From NCBI RefSeq assembly GCF_900232995.1, contig NZ_OCVX01000003.1, positions 878,876 to 917,867 on the forward strand: a stretch of DNA of 38,992 nucleotides, given 5' to 3'. The DNA comes from Mycobacterium simulans (lineage in GTDB: Bacteria > Actinomycetota > Actinomycetes > Mycobacteriales > Mycobacteriaceae). A model generated the notes under the pieces. That model ran no database searches. It had not been told where the DNA came from and saw only the letters and a list, made by a program, of their open reading frames with translations. Positions 1-7,559 of the stretch are shown in pieces. Numbering within the stretch: position 1 is the first letter of the stretch; each line of letters opens with the position of its first letter. The position numbers and the translations under genes were made by a program.

Positions 1-454
1 ACCGGGCATCCACACCGGCCAGCACATCGGGGTCAATAATCAGATCCGTGCGATACACGATCGTGCGAAACATCCGATAGTCGATATCCCCGGCCTTGAA
101 CACCTCACCGGTCTGCGGCAGCCGCTCACGCATCGCCCGCGCGTAGCGCAACTGGCTGCCGGCAAGGCCCTGACTGATCCGCAACGCCGCACCCACCTCA
201 GCGCTGACTGCCGCCTCGGTGTCCACCGCCCACTGCTCGGTGTCCGAACACCGCGACAGCCGGTAGGCGAACAACTCCCCGATCGCCACCAACTGCTCGG
301 CCGCCGCCCGGTTCTCCGCCCGCGCCGACGCACAGACCCGATCCACCATCGCCGCCGACTCCGCCGTCGTCGACGGATAACAGCGCTCGAACATCTCATC
401 AAAGCGGGCGATCACCTCCGGCGAAGACACGCAACCCGACGGCCGTTCGAACAT
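1..454 (-). CDS. 13E12 repeat family protein (DUF222), N-terminal part, cut by window edge
   Basis: An open frame of 151 codons starts at the ATG at 454 (protein begins MFERPSGCVSSPEVIARFDE) and runs off the left edge without a stop. The text matches what I know of the mycobacterial 13E12 repeat family: a DUF222 helical region with MFERCYPS, a run of VDRVCASARAENRAAAEQLV, an EQWAVDTEAAVSAEVGAAL segment and LRYARAMRERLPQTGEVFKAG. Family members usually continue into an HNH endonuclease domain, which would lie outside the window. A second in-frame ATG at residue 21 could be the true start. In M. tuberculosis these genes occur in many copies and one type serves as the integration site of phage phiRv1, so the locus is a plausible recombination point. 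The biochemical role is unproven. The frame looks intact as far as it can be read. Confidence 0.8.
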   Translation of the reverse strand, partial: MFERPSGCVSSPEVIARFDEMFERCYPSTTAESAAMVDRVCASARAENRAAAEQLVAIGELFAYRLSRCSDTEQWAVDTEAAVSAEVGAALRISQGLAGSQLRYARAMRERLPQTGEVFKAGDIDYRMFRTIVYRTDLIIDPDVLAGVDAR

Positions 455-490
455 ACTTTCGATAATAGCAGCGCCGGCCGACGGACTGGC

Positions 491-1909
491 TCACGCCCAG
501 ATCGGTGCCACCAAGTTGGGAAACACGCTGACGCGCTTCTTCACCCGGGCCGGCGGCACCGGCGCCTTCGTCGTCTTTGGCTGCGGCAGGTTAGGTCGGC
601 GCAGGAAGATCGCCAATACAGCACAGCCGACACCGACCGAACCGGCAATGAGGAACGCGGCGCGATAACCCCACGCGTCGACCACGAGCGACCCCATGCC
701 GGCCCCCACCAGTCCGGAGATCATCTTCGAGCTATAGACGAGCCCGTAGTTGGCGGCATTATTGTTCTCGCCGAAGTAGTCGGCGGTCATCGCCGCGAAC
801 AGGGGATAAATCGCCCCGCCGCCGAAGCCGGAGACCATCGACGCCAGAAGGAACAGCGGCATATTGCCGACCGAGCCCGAGAAGTACACCGCATACTGCG
901 CGACCCCGAGCACCACGCACACGAGGATGAGCGTGTCCCGGCGCCCGTAGCGGTCCGAGATCCAGCCGATCACGCCGCGTCCGGTGCCGTTGATGAACGC
1001 CTTGAGGCTCATCGCAAGCGCCACGATTCCGCCGGCGAAGCCCATCTGCTTGCCGAAAGGCACCTGCATGGCGATCCCGAAGATGTTGATGCCCGACGTG
1101 CACAGCAGCACGAACCACATCAGCGGCAGGATGCCGGTCTTGATCGCGCCCATCGGGGCGTATTGCTTGGCCGCCGGTGGGTTCTTGCGCAGCGAGCGGC
1201 AGATCCGCGGGTCATCGTGGACCCGCAGCGGGTCGACGTGCGGCGGCCACCAGTTCTTCGGCGGGTCTTTGAAGAAGATGCCGCTGACCGCTACCACGCC
1301 GGCCAGGAAAACTCCGACCGCCAACAGAATGCCCTGATAGTTGTCCGGGGCCAAGTAGTTGGCGAACAAGAAGATGAAAGGCATTGACCCGTAAGCGAAG
1401 CCGCCGTCGACGAAGCCGATCTTGCCGCCTTTCCGTTCGGGATACCACTTGCCGACCATGCTGACGCTGGTGGCGTAGACGAAACCGGCTCCGGCTCCGC
1501 CGAACATCCCAAAGCCCACATACGCGAGGGCGATATGCGGCGCGTACGCCAGCGAGACGTAACCCAGCAGCGCCCCGACCGCGCCGAGCATCATGGCCGT
1601 ACGCGCCGACAACCGTCCGCTTTCCCGCAGCCGACCCACCGGGAACGCGGCTGCGGCCTGGAAGAGCACCCAGATGCCCAGCAGCCAAAAGATGTGAGCG
1701 CCGCGCCAGCCGTGTGCTTCGGAGAGCGTGTCGCGGGCCGAGGTGAAGGCATATTCGGACGAGCTGATGGCCATCATCGCGATCCACGGAAGCCATACCA
1801 TCCACACCCGCGAACGGCCCAAGATGTCGCGATCGGTCTCCCCAATCCGATACACGCGGCCGTTTGTATCGACTACCTCTCGGTACATCGCTGGCATTGG
1901 CGCATTCAT
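491..1909 (-). CDS. OFA-type major facilitator superfamily transporter (oxalate/formate antiporter family)
   Basis: This 472-residue protein has about 12 hydrophobic segments and an N-terminal cytoplasmic stretch of about 35 residues. After the central loop (around residues 215-260, rich in Pro, Arg and Lys) comes the MFS motif A copy GWISDRYGRRDTL. Glycine-rich helices such as GFGMFGGAGAGFVYA are typical of the OFA branch of the superfamily. Known OFA members exchange small carboxylates such as oxalate and formate, but many are uncharacterised, so substrate is not predicted. The ATG at 1909 is preceded by the long divergent spacer shared with the DUF427 gene, where three inverted or imperfect-inverted repeats lie. 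No oxalate-degradation genes are seen next to it, which weakens an oxalate assignment. The encoded protein should sit in the inner membrane. Confidence 0.8.
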   Translation of the reverse strand: MNAPMPAMYREVVDTNGRVYRIGETDRDILGRSRVWMVWLPWIAMMAISSSEYAFTSARDTLSEAHGWRGAHIFWLLGIWVLFQAAAAFPVGRLRESGRLSARTAMMLGAVGALLGYVSLAYAPHIALAYVGFGMFGGAGAGFVYATSVSMVGKWYPERKGGKIGFVDGGFAYGSMPFIFLFANYLAPDNYQGILLAVGVFLAGVVAVSGIFFKDPPKNWWPPHVDPLRVHDDPRICRSLRKNPPAAKQYAPMGAIKTGILPLMWFVLLCTSGINIFGIAMQVPFGKQMGFAGGIVALAMSLKAFINGTGRGVIGWISDRYGRRDTLILVCVVLGVAQYAVYFSGSVGNMPLFLLASMVSGFGGGAIYPLFAAMTADYFGENNNAANYGLVYSSKMISGLVGAGMGSLVVDAWGYRAAFLIAGSVGVGCAVLAIFLRRPNLPQPKTTKAPVPPARVKKRVSVFPNLVAPIWA

Positions 1910-1972
1910 GCGTGCCGGAATCCCTTCAGGTTTGCAAGGGGACGGTTCCGCTCACGCCAATGTGATGAAGGG

Positions 1973-1992
1973 TCTACTGCGGAAATAGTAGA
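1973..1992. promoter_or_regulatory. Inverted repeat TCTACT-N8-AGTAGA
   Basis: Arms TCTACT (1973-1978) and AGTAGA (1987-1992) are perfectly complementary around an 8-base loop. It lies 64 bases upstream of the OFA-transporter ATG, inside the divergent spacer 1910-2240. It could be an operator or a small hairpin in a leader; the sequence alone does not decide. Confidence 0.35.
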
Positions 1993-2008
1993 AGCAAGAA
2001 ACGATAGC

Positions 2009-2023
2009 ACCTGGGTCCCAGGT
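2009..2023. promoter_or_regulatory. Perfect palindrome ACCTGGG-T-CCCAGGT, candidate operator
   Basis: Seven-base arms pair perfectly around one central T. The site is in the divergent spacer, about 100 bases from the OFA-transporter start and 218 bases from the DUF427 start. Its size and symmetry suit a dimeric repressor site. No regulator gene is adjacent to this spacer within the window, so the partner is unknown. Confidence 0.4.
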
Positions 2024-2032
2024 CCGACAACA

Positions 2033-2059
2033 TTTACACTGTCCACGAAGTTTGTAATG
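2033..2059 (+). promoter_or_regulatory. Third, diverged copy of the 27-base candidate TetR operator
   Basis: The core ACACTGTCCACGAAGTTTGT (2036-2055) aligns without gaps to the two elements at 5804-5830 and 5875-5901. Compared with the first of these it matches at 17 of 27 positions, concentrated in the two ends (ACACT.T and TTTGTAA) with a free middle. That is the pattern expected for a protein that contacts two half-sites. The remainder of the 331-base spacer 1910-2240 holds the two palindromes listed separately; I see no RNA gene or coding remnant in it. Confidence 0.4.
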
Positions 2060-2240
2060 CGAAGGAGACGGGTGTCGGAGCAGCACATCATGGACGGGGC
2101 CCGGCGGACCACGCACCTCGGCCGCAAATGTCGATGCGACATCGTTGTCGCGGATCATGCGACGCCCGGTGTCGTCGGTGTCGGCGCCGCGTACACGCTT
2201 GTCACGGGGATGAGCCCCTTAACGAAAGGCGTTGTGAAGC

Positions 2241-2819
2241 ATGAGTTTAGTGGCCGGACGTGGTCCGCTCAGTAGCGATCCCAGTGGCTGGTTCGCGCCG
2301 TCGATCCCCGCCGACCTCGACATTGGGATCTACATCGAACCGCACCCGCGTCGAATCCAAGCGTTGCGAGACGGCCAAGTGGTCATCGACAGCGAACAGG
2401 CGCTGCTGGTGCACCGACGAAATCACCAGCTCAGCTACGCATTCCCGGCCGATGCGGTCAACCCGCCGAATCCGTATCACCGCGTCGACTGTCGCCCGAC
2501 CAAACGACGACTGCACGTCACCATCGGCGACACCGACCTGGTGAACACCGCCGACACCGTGATCGTTTTCGAAACCGCCCTGACACCAAGGCTTTACGTC
2601 GAACCCGCGCAGGTCCGCACGGATCTACTGCAGAAATCTGAAACCGAAACCTACTGCAATTACAAGGGCGTCGCCACGTATTGGTCGGCGGTACTGGGCG
2701 ACACGGTCACCCGGGACGTCGCGTGGAGCTACGACGACCCGCCGCCGGAAAGCCTGCCCGTTAAAGGGTTTTTCAGCTTTGACGACGCCCGCATTCAGGT
2801 TGTCGCCGAGCTACCGTAG
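2241..2819 (+). CDS. DUF427 domain protein
   Basis: A 192-residue protein with the DUF427 signature at about residues 118-150: YVEPAQVRTDLLQKSETETY followed by CNYKGVATYWSA, which matches the family's 'P.DVR.D.L..S...T.CPYKG.A.YW' pattern. The upstream half (residues 28-105) resembles a degenerate second copy: IEPHPRRIQALRDGQVVIDS, then the LVHRRNHQLSYAFPADAV type segment. The family is widespread in actinobacteria; the biochemical function is unknown to me. It is transcribed away from the OFA transporter. Its last 25 bases overlap the 3' end of the convergent acyl-CoA dehydrogenase gene. The ATG at 2241 has only a weak purine stretch (GAAAGG, about 13 bases upstream) before it, so the start is moderately sure. 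Confidence 0.75.
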   Translation: MSLVAGRGPLSSDPSGWFAPSIPADLDIGIYIEPHPRRIQALRDGQVVIDSEQALLVHRRNHQLSYAFPADAVNPPNPYHRVDCRPTKRRLHVTIGDTDLVNTADTVIVFETALTPRLYVEPAQVRTDLLQKSETETYCNYKGVATYWSAVLGDTVTRDVAWSYDDPPPESLPVKGFFSFDDARIQVVAELP

Positions 2820-3958
2820 TTGGGACGTCCGAGCCCGAGCTCGTGTTGGGCGATCATATTGCGGAAGACCTCCAGGGTGCCGCCGTAGATCCCCATCGGT
2901 AACGCCAGCCGGGAAAGGTATTCCGCGGCGCCGTCTCCAACAGCTCCTACGGCATCCGTCGGCAGCACGGACGCCGGCCCCAACACATCCATCAAATCGC
3001 CCGAGATATCGCGCATCGTCTGCCCGATCGCGACGCGACCGAACATTCCCGGAGTGGACAGCGCCGCCTCCATCCGCGCGAAACTGCGTCCCAGCCGGTA
3101 CTTCACGGACTCGTCGGCCACGTCGGCGACGAGCCCCGCGACCCTGTCCACCGCCTCGGCCATCAGCGTGCCGTGACCAGACATCGCCGCAACATCTTCC
3201 AGGCCATGGTCTTCCCGATCCACAAGGCCGTGCTCGGCATCCAGCGCGGCCCGCATCACCGTCCAGCCGCCGTTCACCGCACCGACCCGGTAATAGTCGT
3301 CGACCCGCACATCGCTGTAGTAGACGATGTTGGTGCGGTCGCCGTCCAAGGTGCGGATGGGTTGTATCTCGATACCCGGCGAATCGAGCGGCACCAGAAA
3401 CATCGTCAGGTTCTTATGCTTTGGCCCCTGCGGGTCGGTATTGGTGAGCAGAAAGACGTATTTGGCGTGCTGCGCATTCGAGGTAAACATCTTGGAGCCG
3501 TTGATGATCCACGCGCCGCCATCACGTGCCGCCCGGGTCTTGCAGGTGGCGACATCCGAGCCGCCATCCGGCTCGGTGTAGCCGAGACATAGCCGGATCT
3601 CCCCGGACAGCACGCCCGGCAAGACCTTGCTGACAAGATCCGGAGCACCGAACCGTTCCACCAAGCGCGCAACCACCGACGTCGTGCCCCAGTGGTACCA
3701 CGGTGTATGCGCCCGCCCGATTTCCAGCCCGAAGATCCGCCGGCGAACTGGGCTGAACCCACCTTCGGACTCGGTCTTCCAGTCGCCTGCCAGGTATCCG
3801 GCTGCGCCCAACGCCAAATGCAAGTGCTCATCGAAGTTTTCGCCGAACTCCCGGTTCCGCCGCAGCACTTCATCCGTGACGTGCTCGCTGACGAACGCGC
3901 GCGTTTGATCACGGAAAGCCTGGTCCTCGGAAGAAAGCGCGACGCGGGAGAAGTCCAT
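2795..3958 (-). CDS. Acyl-CoA dehydrogenase (FadE family)
   Basis: The 387-residue protein has the usual three parts: an N-terminal helical domain, a beta domain with LCLGYTEPDGGSDVATCKTR and WIINGSKMFTSNAQHAKYVF (FAD and substrate contacts), and a C-terminal helical domain ending with YGGTLEVFRNMIAQHELGLG. The Glu of GGTLE is at the place of the catalytic base in many acyl-CoA dehydrogenases. It should oxidise an acyl-CoA at C2-C3 with FAD and pass electrons to ETF. Its ATG directly abuts the stop of the upstream luciferase-like gene (0 bases between), so the two are surely co-transcribed with the thioesterase gene further up. Mycobacterial pairs of such small FadE proteins often form heteromers for sterol side chains, but no partner FadE lies next to this one. 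Substrate is open. Confidence 0.88.
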   Translation of the reverse strand: MDFSRVALSSEDQAFRDQTRAFVSEHVTDEVLRRNREFGENFDEHLHLALGAAGYLAGDWKTESEGGFSPVRRRIFGLEIGRAHTPWYHWGTTSVVARLVERFGAPDLVSKVLPGVLSGEIRLCLGYTEPDGGSDVATCKTRAARDGGAWIINGSKMFTSNAQHAKYVFLLTNTDPQGPKHKNLTMFLVPLDSPGIEIQPIRTLDGDRTNIVYYSDVRVDDYYRVGAVNGGWTVMRAALDAEHGLVDREDHGLEDVAAMSGHGTLMAEAVDRVAGLVADVADESVKYRLGRSFARMEAALSTPGMFGRVAIGQTMRDISGDLMDVLGPASVLPTDAVGAVGDGAAEYLSRLALPMGIYGGTLEVFRNMIAQHELGLGRPNYGSSATT

Positions 3959-4879
3959 TTAGATCACGTCGATAATCAGTGTCCGGAATCGGTCGATAGT
4001 TTCCAGCGCATGCGCCAAACTATCGCCGGGCAGGCCGACCTGCAGCCACGTAACACCAAGCCCCGCCAGCTTTTCCACGCCAGCGAGGTACGCCTCGGGG
4101 TCGAAAGCGTCGCTGGCCGGGCTGCCACCCTCGAAGTTGGTGAAGGTCACGTCGATGGCCGACCAATCCTTGCCGGCCGCATCGCACCGGCGGCGCAGAT
4201 CGTCAACACCGTCGGCCAGCAGATCCAGCGAGTCGATGGTCGCGGTTCCGGCGGTGCGGGCCAAACCCGGGGGCGCGGGAAACGGGCACCACCCATCGCC
4301 GTACAGCGCGACGCGCTGGCGGGCCGACCCCGTGTTACCGCCGATCCAGATCGGCGGATGCGGGCTGGAGACCGGACGGGGATGCGCGGGGATGCCTCTC
4401 GCGGGGAAATGCCGTCCGTCAAAGGACATGTCGTCGGTGGTCCACACCGCGCGGATCACCGCCAAGGCCTCCTCGAACAACTCCGCGCGCTCGTCGTAGT
4501 CAACGCCCAGCGCGGAGAATTCCCGTTTGAGGTAACCCACTCCGACCGCGAGCGTGAACCGCCCGCCGGACAGCAGGTCCAGGGTCGCGCCGGACTTAGC
4601 CACTACGAACGGATTTCGATAGGGCAGCACCACGATATTGGGAATCAATCGCAGCGTCGACGTTCTGGCCGCCGCGAACCCCAGTGCGACGAAAGGATCG
4701 AGGGCGTCGGGCCCCCCGGCCTCCAGCCAGCGCTGCGAGGGGGCGGGGTGGTCGGTGAAACCGAACCCATCGAACCCCGCCGCTTCGGCCGCCGTCGCCA
4801 CCGCCGCGATGCCGGACCCGCTCACCAACTCCGGGTTATAGGGATGGCTGTGCATCGGGTGGGTGATGGTGAAGCGCAT
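3959..4879 (-). CDS. LLM-class F420-dependent oxidoreductase
   Basis: A 306-residue luciferase-like protein. It carries the family signatures GFTDHPAPSQRWL (about residue 40), LDLLSGGRFTLAVGVGYLKR (about 103-123), YDERAELFEEALAVIRAVW and PHPPIWIGGNTGSARQR. Proteins of this class in mycobacteria use coenzyme F420 rather than FMN and reduce or oxidise diverse substrates. The middle gene of a three-gene leftward unit, it starts 5 bases after the thioesterase stop and ends at the base before the FadE start codon. This tight packing suggests it works on the same acyl-CoA or ring-containing substrate. The reaction cannot be told from the sequence. Confidence 0.85.
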   Translation of the reverse strand: MRFTITHPMHSHPYNPELVSGSGIAAVATAAEAAGFDGFGFTDHPAPSQRWLEAGGPDALDPFVALGFAAARTSTLRLIPNIVVLPYRNPFVVAKSGATLDLLSGGRFTLAVGVGYLKREFSALGVDYDERAELFEEALAVIRAVWTTDDMSFDGRHFPARGIPAHPRPVSSPHPPIWIGGNTGSARQRVALYGDGWCPFPAPPGLARTAGTATIDSLDLLADGVDDLRRRCDAAGKDWSAIDVTFTNFEGGSPASDAFDPEAYLAGVEKLAGLGVTWLQVGLPGDSLAHALETIDRFRTLIIDVI

Positions 4880-4884
4880 GGGAT

Positions 4885-5775
4885 TTACAACCGCGCCCGC
4901 GCATCGATAACGGTGTCGCTGGTGCGCAGCGGCCGGATCAACGCCTCCTGGGCAAAGGACGCCAGCAGCTCACCCGCCTCGGTGTGCACCGTGCCGCGCA
5001 CGTACGACATGCCAGCGCCGACCTGGGTGCTCTCGTGGGTGTAGAGCAGCCAACCGTCCCAGCGCACCGGTTCGTGAAAGGCGACGGCGATCGTCATGGG
5101 AGCCGTGGACACCGTGAGGTGTGCCTGGCTGGTTCCGATACCCCGGTGCGCCCGCATGGTGGTGGAAATACCAAGGTGCCCAGTGAAGTACGCGACGAGC
5201 GCCTTGGCCAGCTCATCGCGAGTCGGGATGATGTCGTAGCGCAGCCATGCGTGCAATTCCGGCGGCCCGACCTCATCCGGGCTGTTGACGTCGAGCACGT
5301 CGACGACTCGCAGTTCCCGTCCGATCATCGGCATCTCCGACACGTTGGCATCCGCGGGCGCCGCGACGTCGGGCCGCGGCAGGTGGTGACGGATCACGTC
5401 GCCCGTCGGGACGTCGGCCAACACCGTCACGCTCAGGCAGCGCCGGCCGTTCTGGCGCACGCCGACGACCGCGGTGGCCGTCGACCGGCCCTCGTGCACC
5501 ACGTCGATGCCGAGTTCGATGGGCGGGCCCACCGCAACGGCGCGGGAGAACACCGCGTGTGCCGAGCGCACCGATTTGCCCTGGAACCGATGCGCCACCG
5601 CGACAATCACCTGCGCCAAAACCTGGGTGCCTTCCACCACCTGCCGCTCATCCTGCCCGGCAATTCCCGTGTCGGCGGTGAACCGGTCCGCCCCGTCGGC
5701 CCGCACCTCGAAAAGTTCAAGCAGGCTTTCGACCGACCACTGGGCCTGTTCAGAATCTGTGGTCAAAGCGCTCAC
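4885..5775 (-). CDS. TesB-like acyl-CoA thioesterase (double hotdog)
   Basis: The 296-residue length and sequence order fit the TesB (acyl-CoA thioesterase II) family. An N-terminal hotdog holds VVEGTQVLAQVIVAVAHRFQ and SVRSAHAVFSRAV. A C-terminal hotdog holds LHAWLRYD, ALVAYFTGHLGIST and PMTIAVAFHEPVRWDGWLLY, and the end reads SYVRGTVHTEAGELLASFAQ. It should hydrolyse acyl-CoA esters in the cytoplasm. The chosen start is the GTG at 5775, 28 bases from the first candidate operator (5804-5830), so repressor binding there would cover its promoter. It is the first gene of the leftward arm (thioesterase, F420 enzyme, FadE) of a divergent locus whose right arm carries a second thioesterase. Confidence 0.82.
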   Translation of the reverse strand: MSALTTDSEQAQWSVESLLELFEVRADGADRFTADTGIAGQDERQVVEGTQVLAQVIVAVAHRFQGKSVRSAHAVFSRAVAVGPPIELGIDVVHEGRSTATAVVGVRQNGRRCLSVTVLADVPTGDVIRHHLPRPDVAAPADANVSEMPMIGRELRVVDVLDVNSPDEVGPPELHAWLRYDIIPTRDELAKALVAYFTGHLGISTTMRAHRGIGTSQAHLTVSTAPMTIAVAFHEPVRWDGWLLYTHESTQVGAGMSYVRGTVHTEAGELLASFAQEALIRPLRTSDTVIDARARL

Positions 5776-5803
5776 CTCTCGTTACAGCAGCTCACGGCCC
5801 AGC

Positions 5804-5830
5804 GTGACACTTTGCGCATGATTTGTAAAG
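5804..5830. promoter_or_regulatory. Candidate TetR operator, copy 1
   Basis: Core ACACTTTGCGCATGATTTGT (5808-5827), flanked by GTG on the left and AAAG on the right. It repeats at 5875-5901 with 22 of 27 identical bases and 71-base spacing, about seven helical turns. The ends ACA and TGT are inverted, giving weak dyad symmetry. It lies just upstream of the thioesterase GTG (5775). The rightward arm of the locus ends in a TetR gene, the natural candidate for the binding protein. Confidence 0.5.
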
Positions 5831-5874
5831 CAAGCCCGAAACCGGGCCCACGTTGACAGCGACGCCCGAAGTGC

Positions 5875-5901
5875 GTGACACTTTTGCGGTGATTTGTAAA
5901 G
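5875..5901. promoter_or_regulatory. Candidate TetR operator, copy 2
   Basis: Core ACACTTTTGCGGTGATTTGT (5879-5898), with the same GTG and AAAG flanks as copy 1. All differences from copy 1 fall in the central five positions, while 10 left and 12 right bases are identical. Its right end (TAAAG) overlaps the likely ribosome-binding sequence of the SMP-30 gene starting at 5907, so a bound repressor would block that gene. This element also argues against the upstream TTG start at 5853 for the SMP-30 gene. Confidence 0.5.
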
Positions 5902-5906
5902 GCTTG

Positions 5907-6725
5907 ATGACCCCGACCCCGTTGGCCGACGACTTCTGCTTTGGCGAAGGCCCGCGCTGGTTCGAGGGACTGCTGTGGTTCTCCGACATGCTCGGCGAAG
6001 CGGTGCACACCGCGGACATGCGTGGCTCGCTGACCACATTGCCGCTGCCGGGCCACTCCCCGTCCGGCCTGGGCTTCCGGCCCGACGGATCCCTGCTGAT
6101 CGCCTCGGCCGACGACCGGCTGGTACTGCGCTACGACGGCGACACCGTGCAGGCCATCGCCGACCTCTCCGGTCTCGCGCCGGCCAACCTCGGCGACATG
6201 GTGATAGACGACAAGGGGCGGGCCTACATCGGCTCCCAGGCGTTCACCGGCGGCGTCATCATCGGGCTCGACCCGGACGACTCCGCGACCGTTGTCGCCG
6301 AGAACCTCGACTTTCCCCACGGAATGGTCATCACACCGGACCACCAGACCCTGATCGTCGCCGAATCCATGGCGCGCCGACTCACCGCATTCACCATCGG
6401 CGCGCAAGGAACGCTCACCGACCGCCGAATCTTCGCCGATGGCCTGGACGGACCCCCCGACGGCATCGCGCTCGACACCGAAGGCGGCGTGTGGACCTCC
6501 ATGACGCTGGCTCATCAGTTCGAGCGGATCACCGAAGGCGGACAGGTGACAGACCGCATCGACATGGGCGACCGGGTTGCCGTCGCCTGCACGCTCGGCG
6601 GTCCCCAGCGGCGCACGCTGTTCATGTTGACCAGCACCGACGCCTACCCCAAGCGCCTGGCCGGCACCCGGCTCTCCCGACTGGATGCCGTACTGGTCGC
6701 CGCTCCCGGCGCAGGGCTGCCGTAA
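5907..6725 (+). CDS. SMP-30/gluconolaconase-type lactonase
   Basis: I choose the ATG at 5907 (protein MTPTPLADDFCFGEGPRWFE, 272 residues) over the TTG at 5853, because the candidate operator at 5875-5901 and a Shine-Dalgarno-like TAAAGG lie just before it and the homology-like text begins there. The SMP-30 hallmarks are the metal-binding Glu of CFGEGPRW near the N-terminus, the repeated beta-blade motifs with GLGFRPDGSLLIASADDRL and NLGDMVIDDKGRAYIG, and the PHGMVITPDHQTLIVAES and PPDGIALDTEGGVW segments. The family is a six-bladed propeller that hydrolyses lactones. It is followed with no gap by a thioesterase gene and then a TetR gene, forming the right arm of the divergent locus. A lactone intermediate in the same catabolic pathway is a reasonable inference. 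Confidence 0.82.
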   Translation: MTPTPLADDFCFGEGPRWFEGLLWFSDMLGEAVHTADMRGSLTTLPLPGHSPSGLGFRPDGSLLIASADDRLVLRYDGDTVQAIADLSGLAPANLGDMVIDDKGRAYIGSQAFTGGVIIGLDPDDSATVVAENLDFPHGMVITPDHQTLIVAESMARRLTAFTIGAQGTLTDRRIFADGLDGPPDGIALDTEGGVWTSMTLAHQFERITEGGQVTDRIDMGDRVAVACTLGGPQRRTLFMLTSTDAYPKRLAGTRLSRLDAVLVAAPGAGLP

Positions 6726-7559
6726 ATGACCGACGCTTACTACGAGCTGATCGAAAACACCGGGGCCGCCGACGCACTGGGCGAAAAATTCCGGGCGACG
6801 GACCTGGCGCGGGGCACTTGGTCGGCGGCGATACAGCACGGCGGACCGGTGTCGGCGCTGCTGGTGCGTGCGCTGGAGAGGTGCGGGCAGCGCGACGACA
6901 CCCGCCTGTCCCGGGTGGTTATCGACCTGTTGGGTCCGGTGCCGGCCGAGGGGGACCTGTGGGTGCGCCCGCAACTCGACCGCGGCGGTAAGCAGATCGA
7001 GCTGGTGACCGCCCAGATGCTGGCGCTGGGTCCCGACGGCGAGCCCCGGCCCGTCGCCCGCGCCAGCGGTTGGCGATTGCAGCAACTCGACACCCAGGCC
7101 ATTGCCCATGCGGCCACCGAACCACCGCGCCCGCTCGCCGAGGCGCGCGACCGCAACCTCACGGCACTCAAGTGGGACCGCAACTACGTACACAGCCTCG
7201 AGTGGCTCTGGCTGACCGAACCGCTGACGCCGGGCCCGGGTGAATCCTGGATCAAGCCGACCGTCGATCTGGTCAACGGCGAGACCATGACGCAGCTGGA
7301 ACGGCTATTCGCGGTGGCCGATTGCGCCAACGGCATCGGCAGCAAGCTGGACATCACCAAGTGGACATTTCTCAACACCGACATCGCCGTACACGTGTTC
7401 CGAATCCCGGAAGGTGATTGGATCGGTATTCGAGCCGAGACCAACTACGGTCCGGACGGGATCGGAACAACGGTCGGCACACTTTTCGACGAACAGAGTG
7501 CGATCGGCGCCATCCAGCAGTCCGTGCTGGTGCGCCGACGCCCGGGGAGACAGACATGA
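6726..7559 (+). CDS. Thioesterase family protein (hotdog, acyl-CoA thioesterase-like)
   Basis: The 277-residue protein resembles the mycobacterial 'thioesterase family' proteins with two hotdog folds. It has GTWSAAIQHGGPVSALLVRA (about residues 31-50), a run RVVIDLLGPVPAEGDLWVRP, and a second half with LERLFAVADCANGIGSKLD and WTFLNTDIAVHVFRIPEGDW. The AAIQHGGP segment is equivalent to the 'HGG' active-site region of these proteins. Its ATG touches the SMP-30 stop codon (TAA then ATG). Its own stop overlaps the TetR start in an ATGA, so translation of all three is probably coupled. Together with the thioesterase on the left arm it gives the locus two CoA-ester hydrolases. Confidence 0.75.
   Translation: MTDAYYELIENTGAADALGEKFRATDLARGTWSAAIQHGGPVSALLVRALERCGQRDDTRLSRVVIDLLGPVPAEGDLWVRPQLDRGGKQIELVTAQMLALGPDGEPRPVARASGWRLQQLDTQAIAHAATEPPRPLAEARDRNLTALKWDRNYVHSLEWLWLTEPLTPGPGESWIKPTVDLVNGETMTQLERLFAVADCANGIGSKLDITKWTFLNTDIAVHVFRIPEGDWIGIRAETNYGPDGIGTTVGTLFDEQSAIGAIQQSVLVRRRPGRQT

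Noticed and set aside
3692..5044. 450-codon plus-strand frame over FadE and the F420 enzyme
   Set aside because: Antisense shadow of two genes with diagnostic motifs; no ribosome-binding site and Arg/Gly/Gln-rich text.
5853..5906. TTG start giving the SMP-30 protein 18 more residues
   Set aside because: The extension crosses the repeated 27-base element, and the ATG at 5907 has a better ribosome-binding sequence and matches the usual family start.
5772..7193. 473-codon minus-strand frame over the SMP-30 and thioesterase genes
   Set aside because: Shadow of two clear plus-strand genes. Its translation lacks motifs and it would run through both candidate operators.
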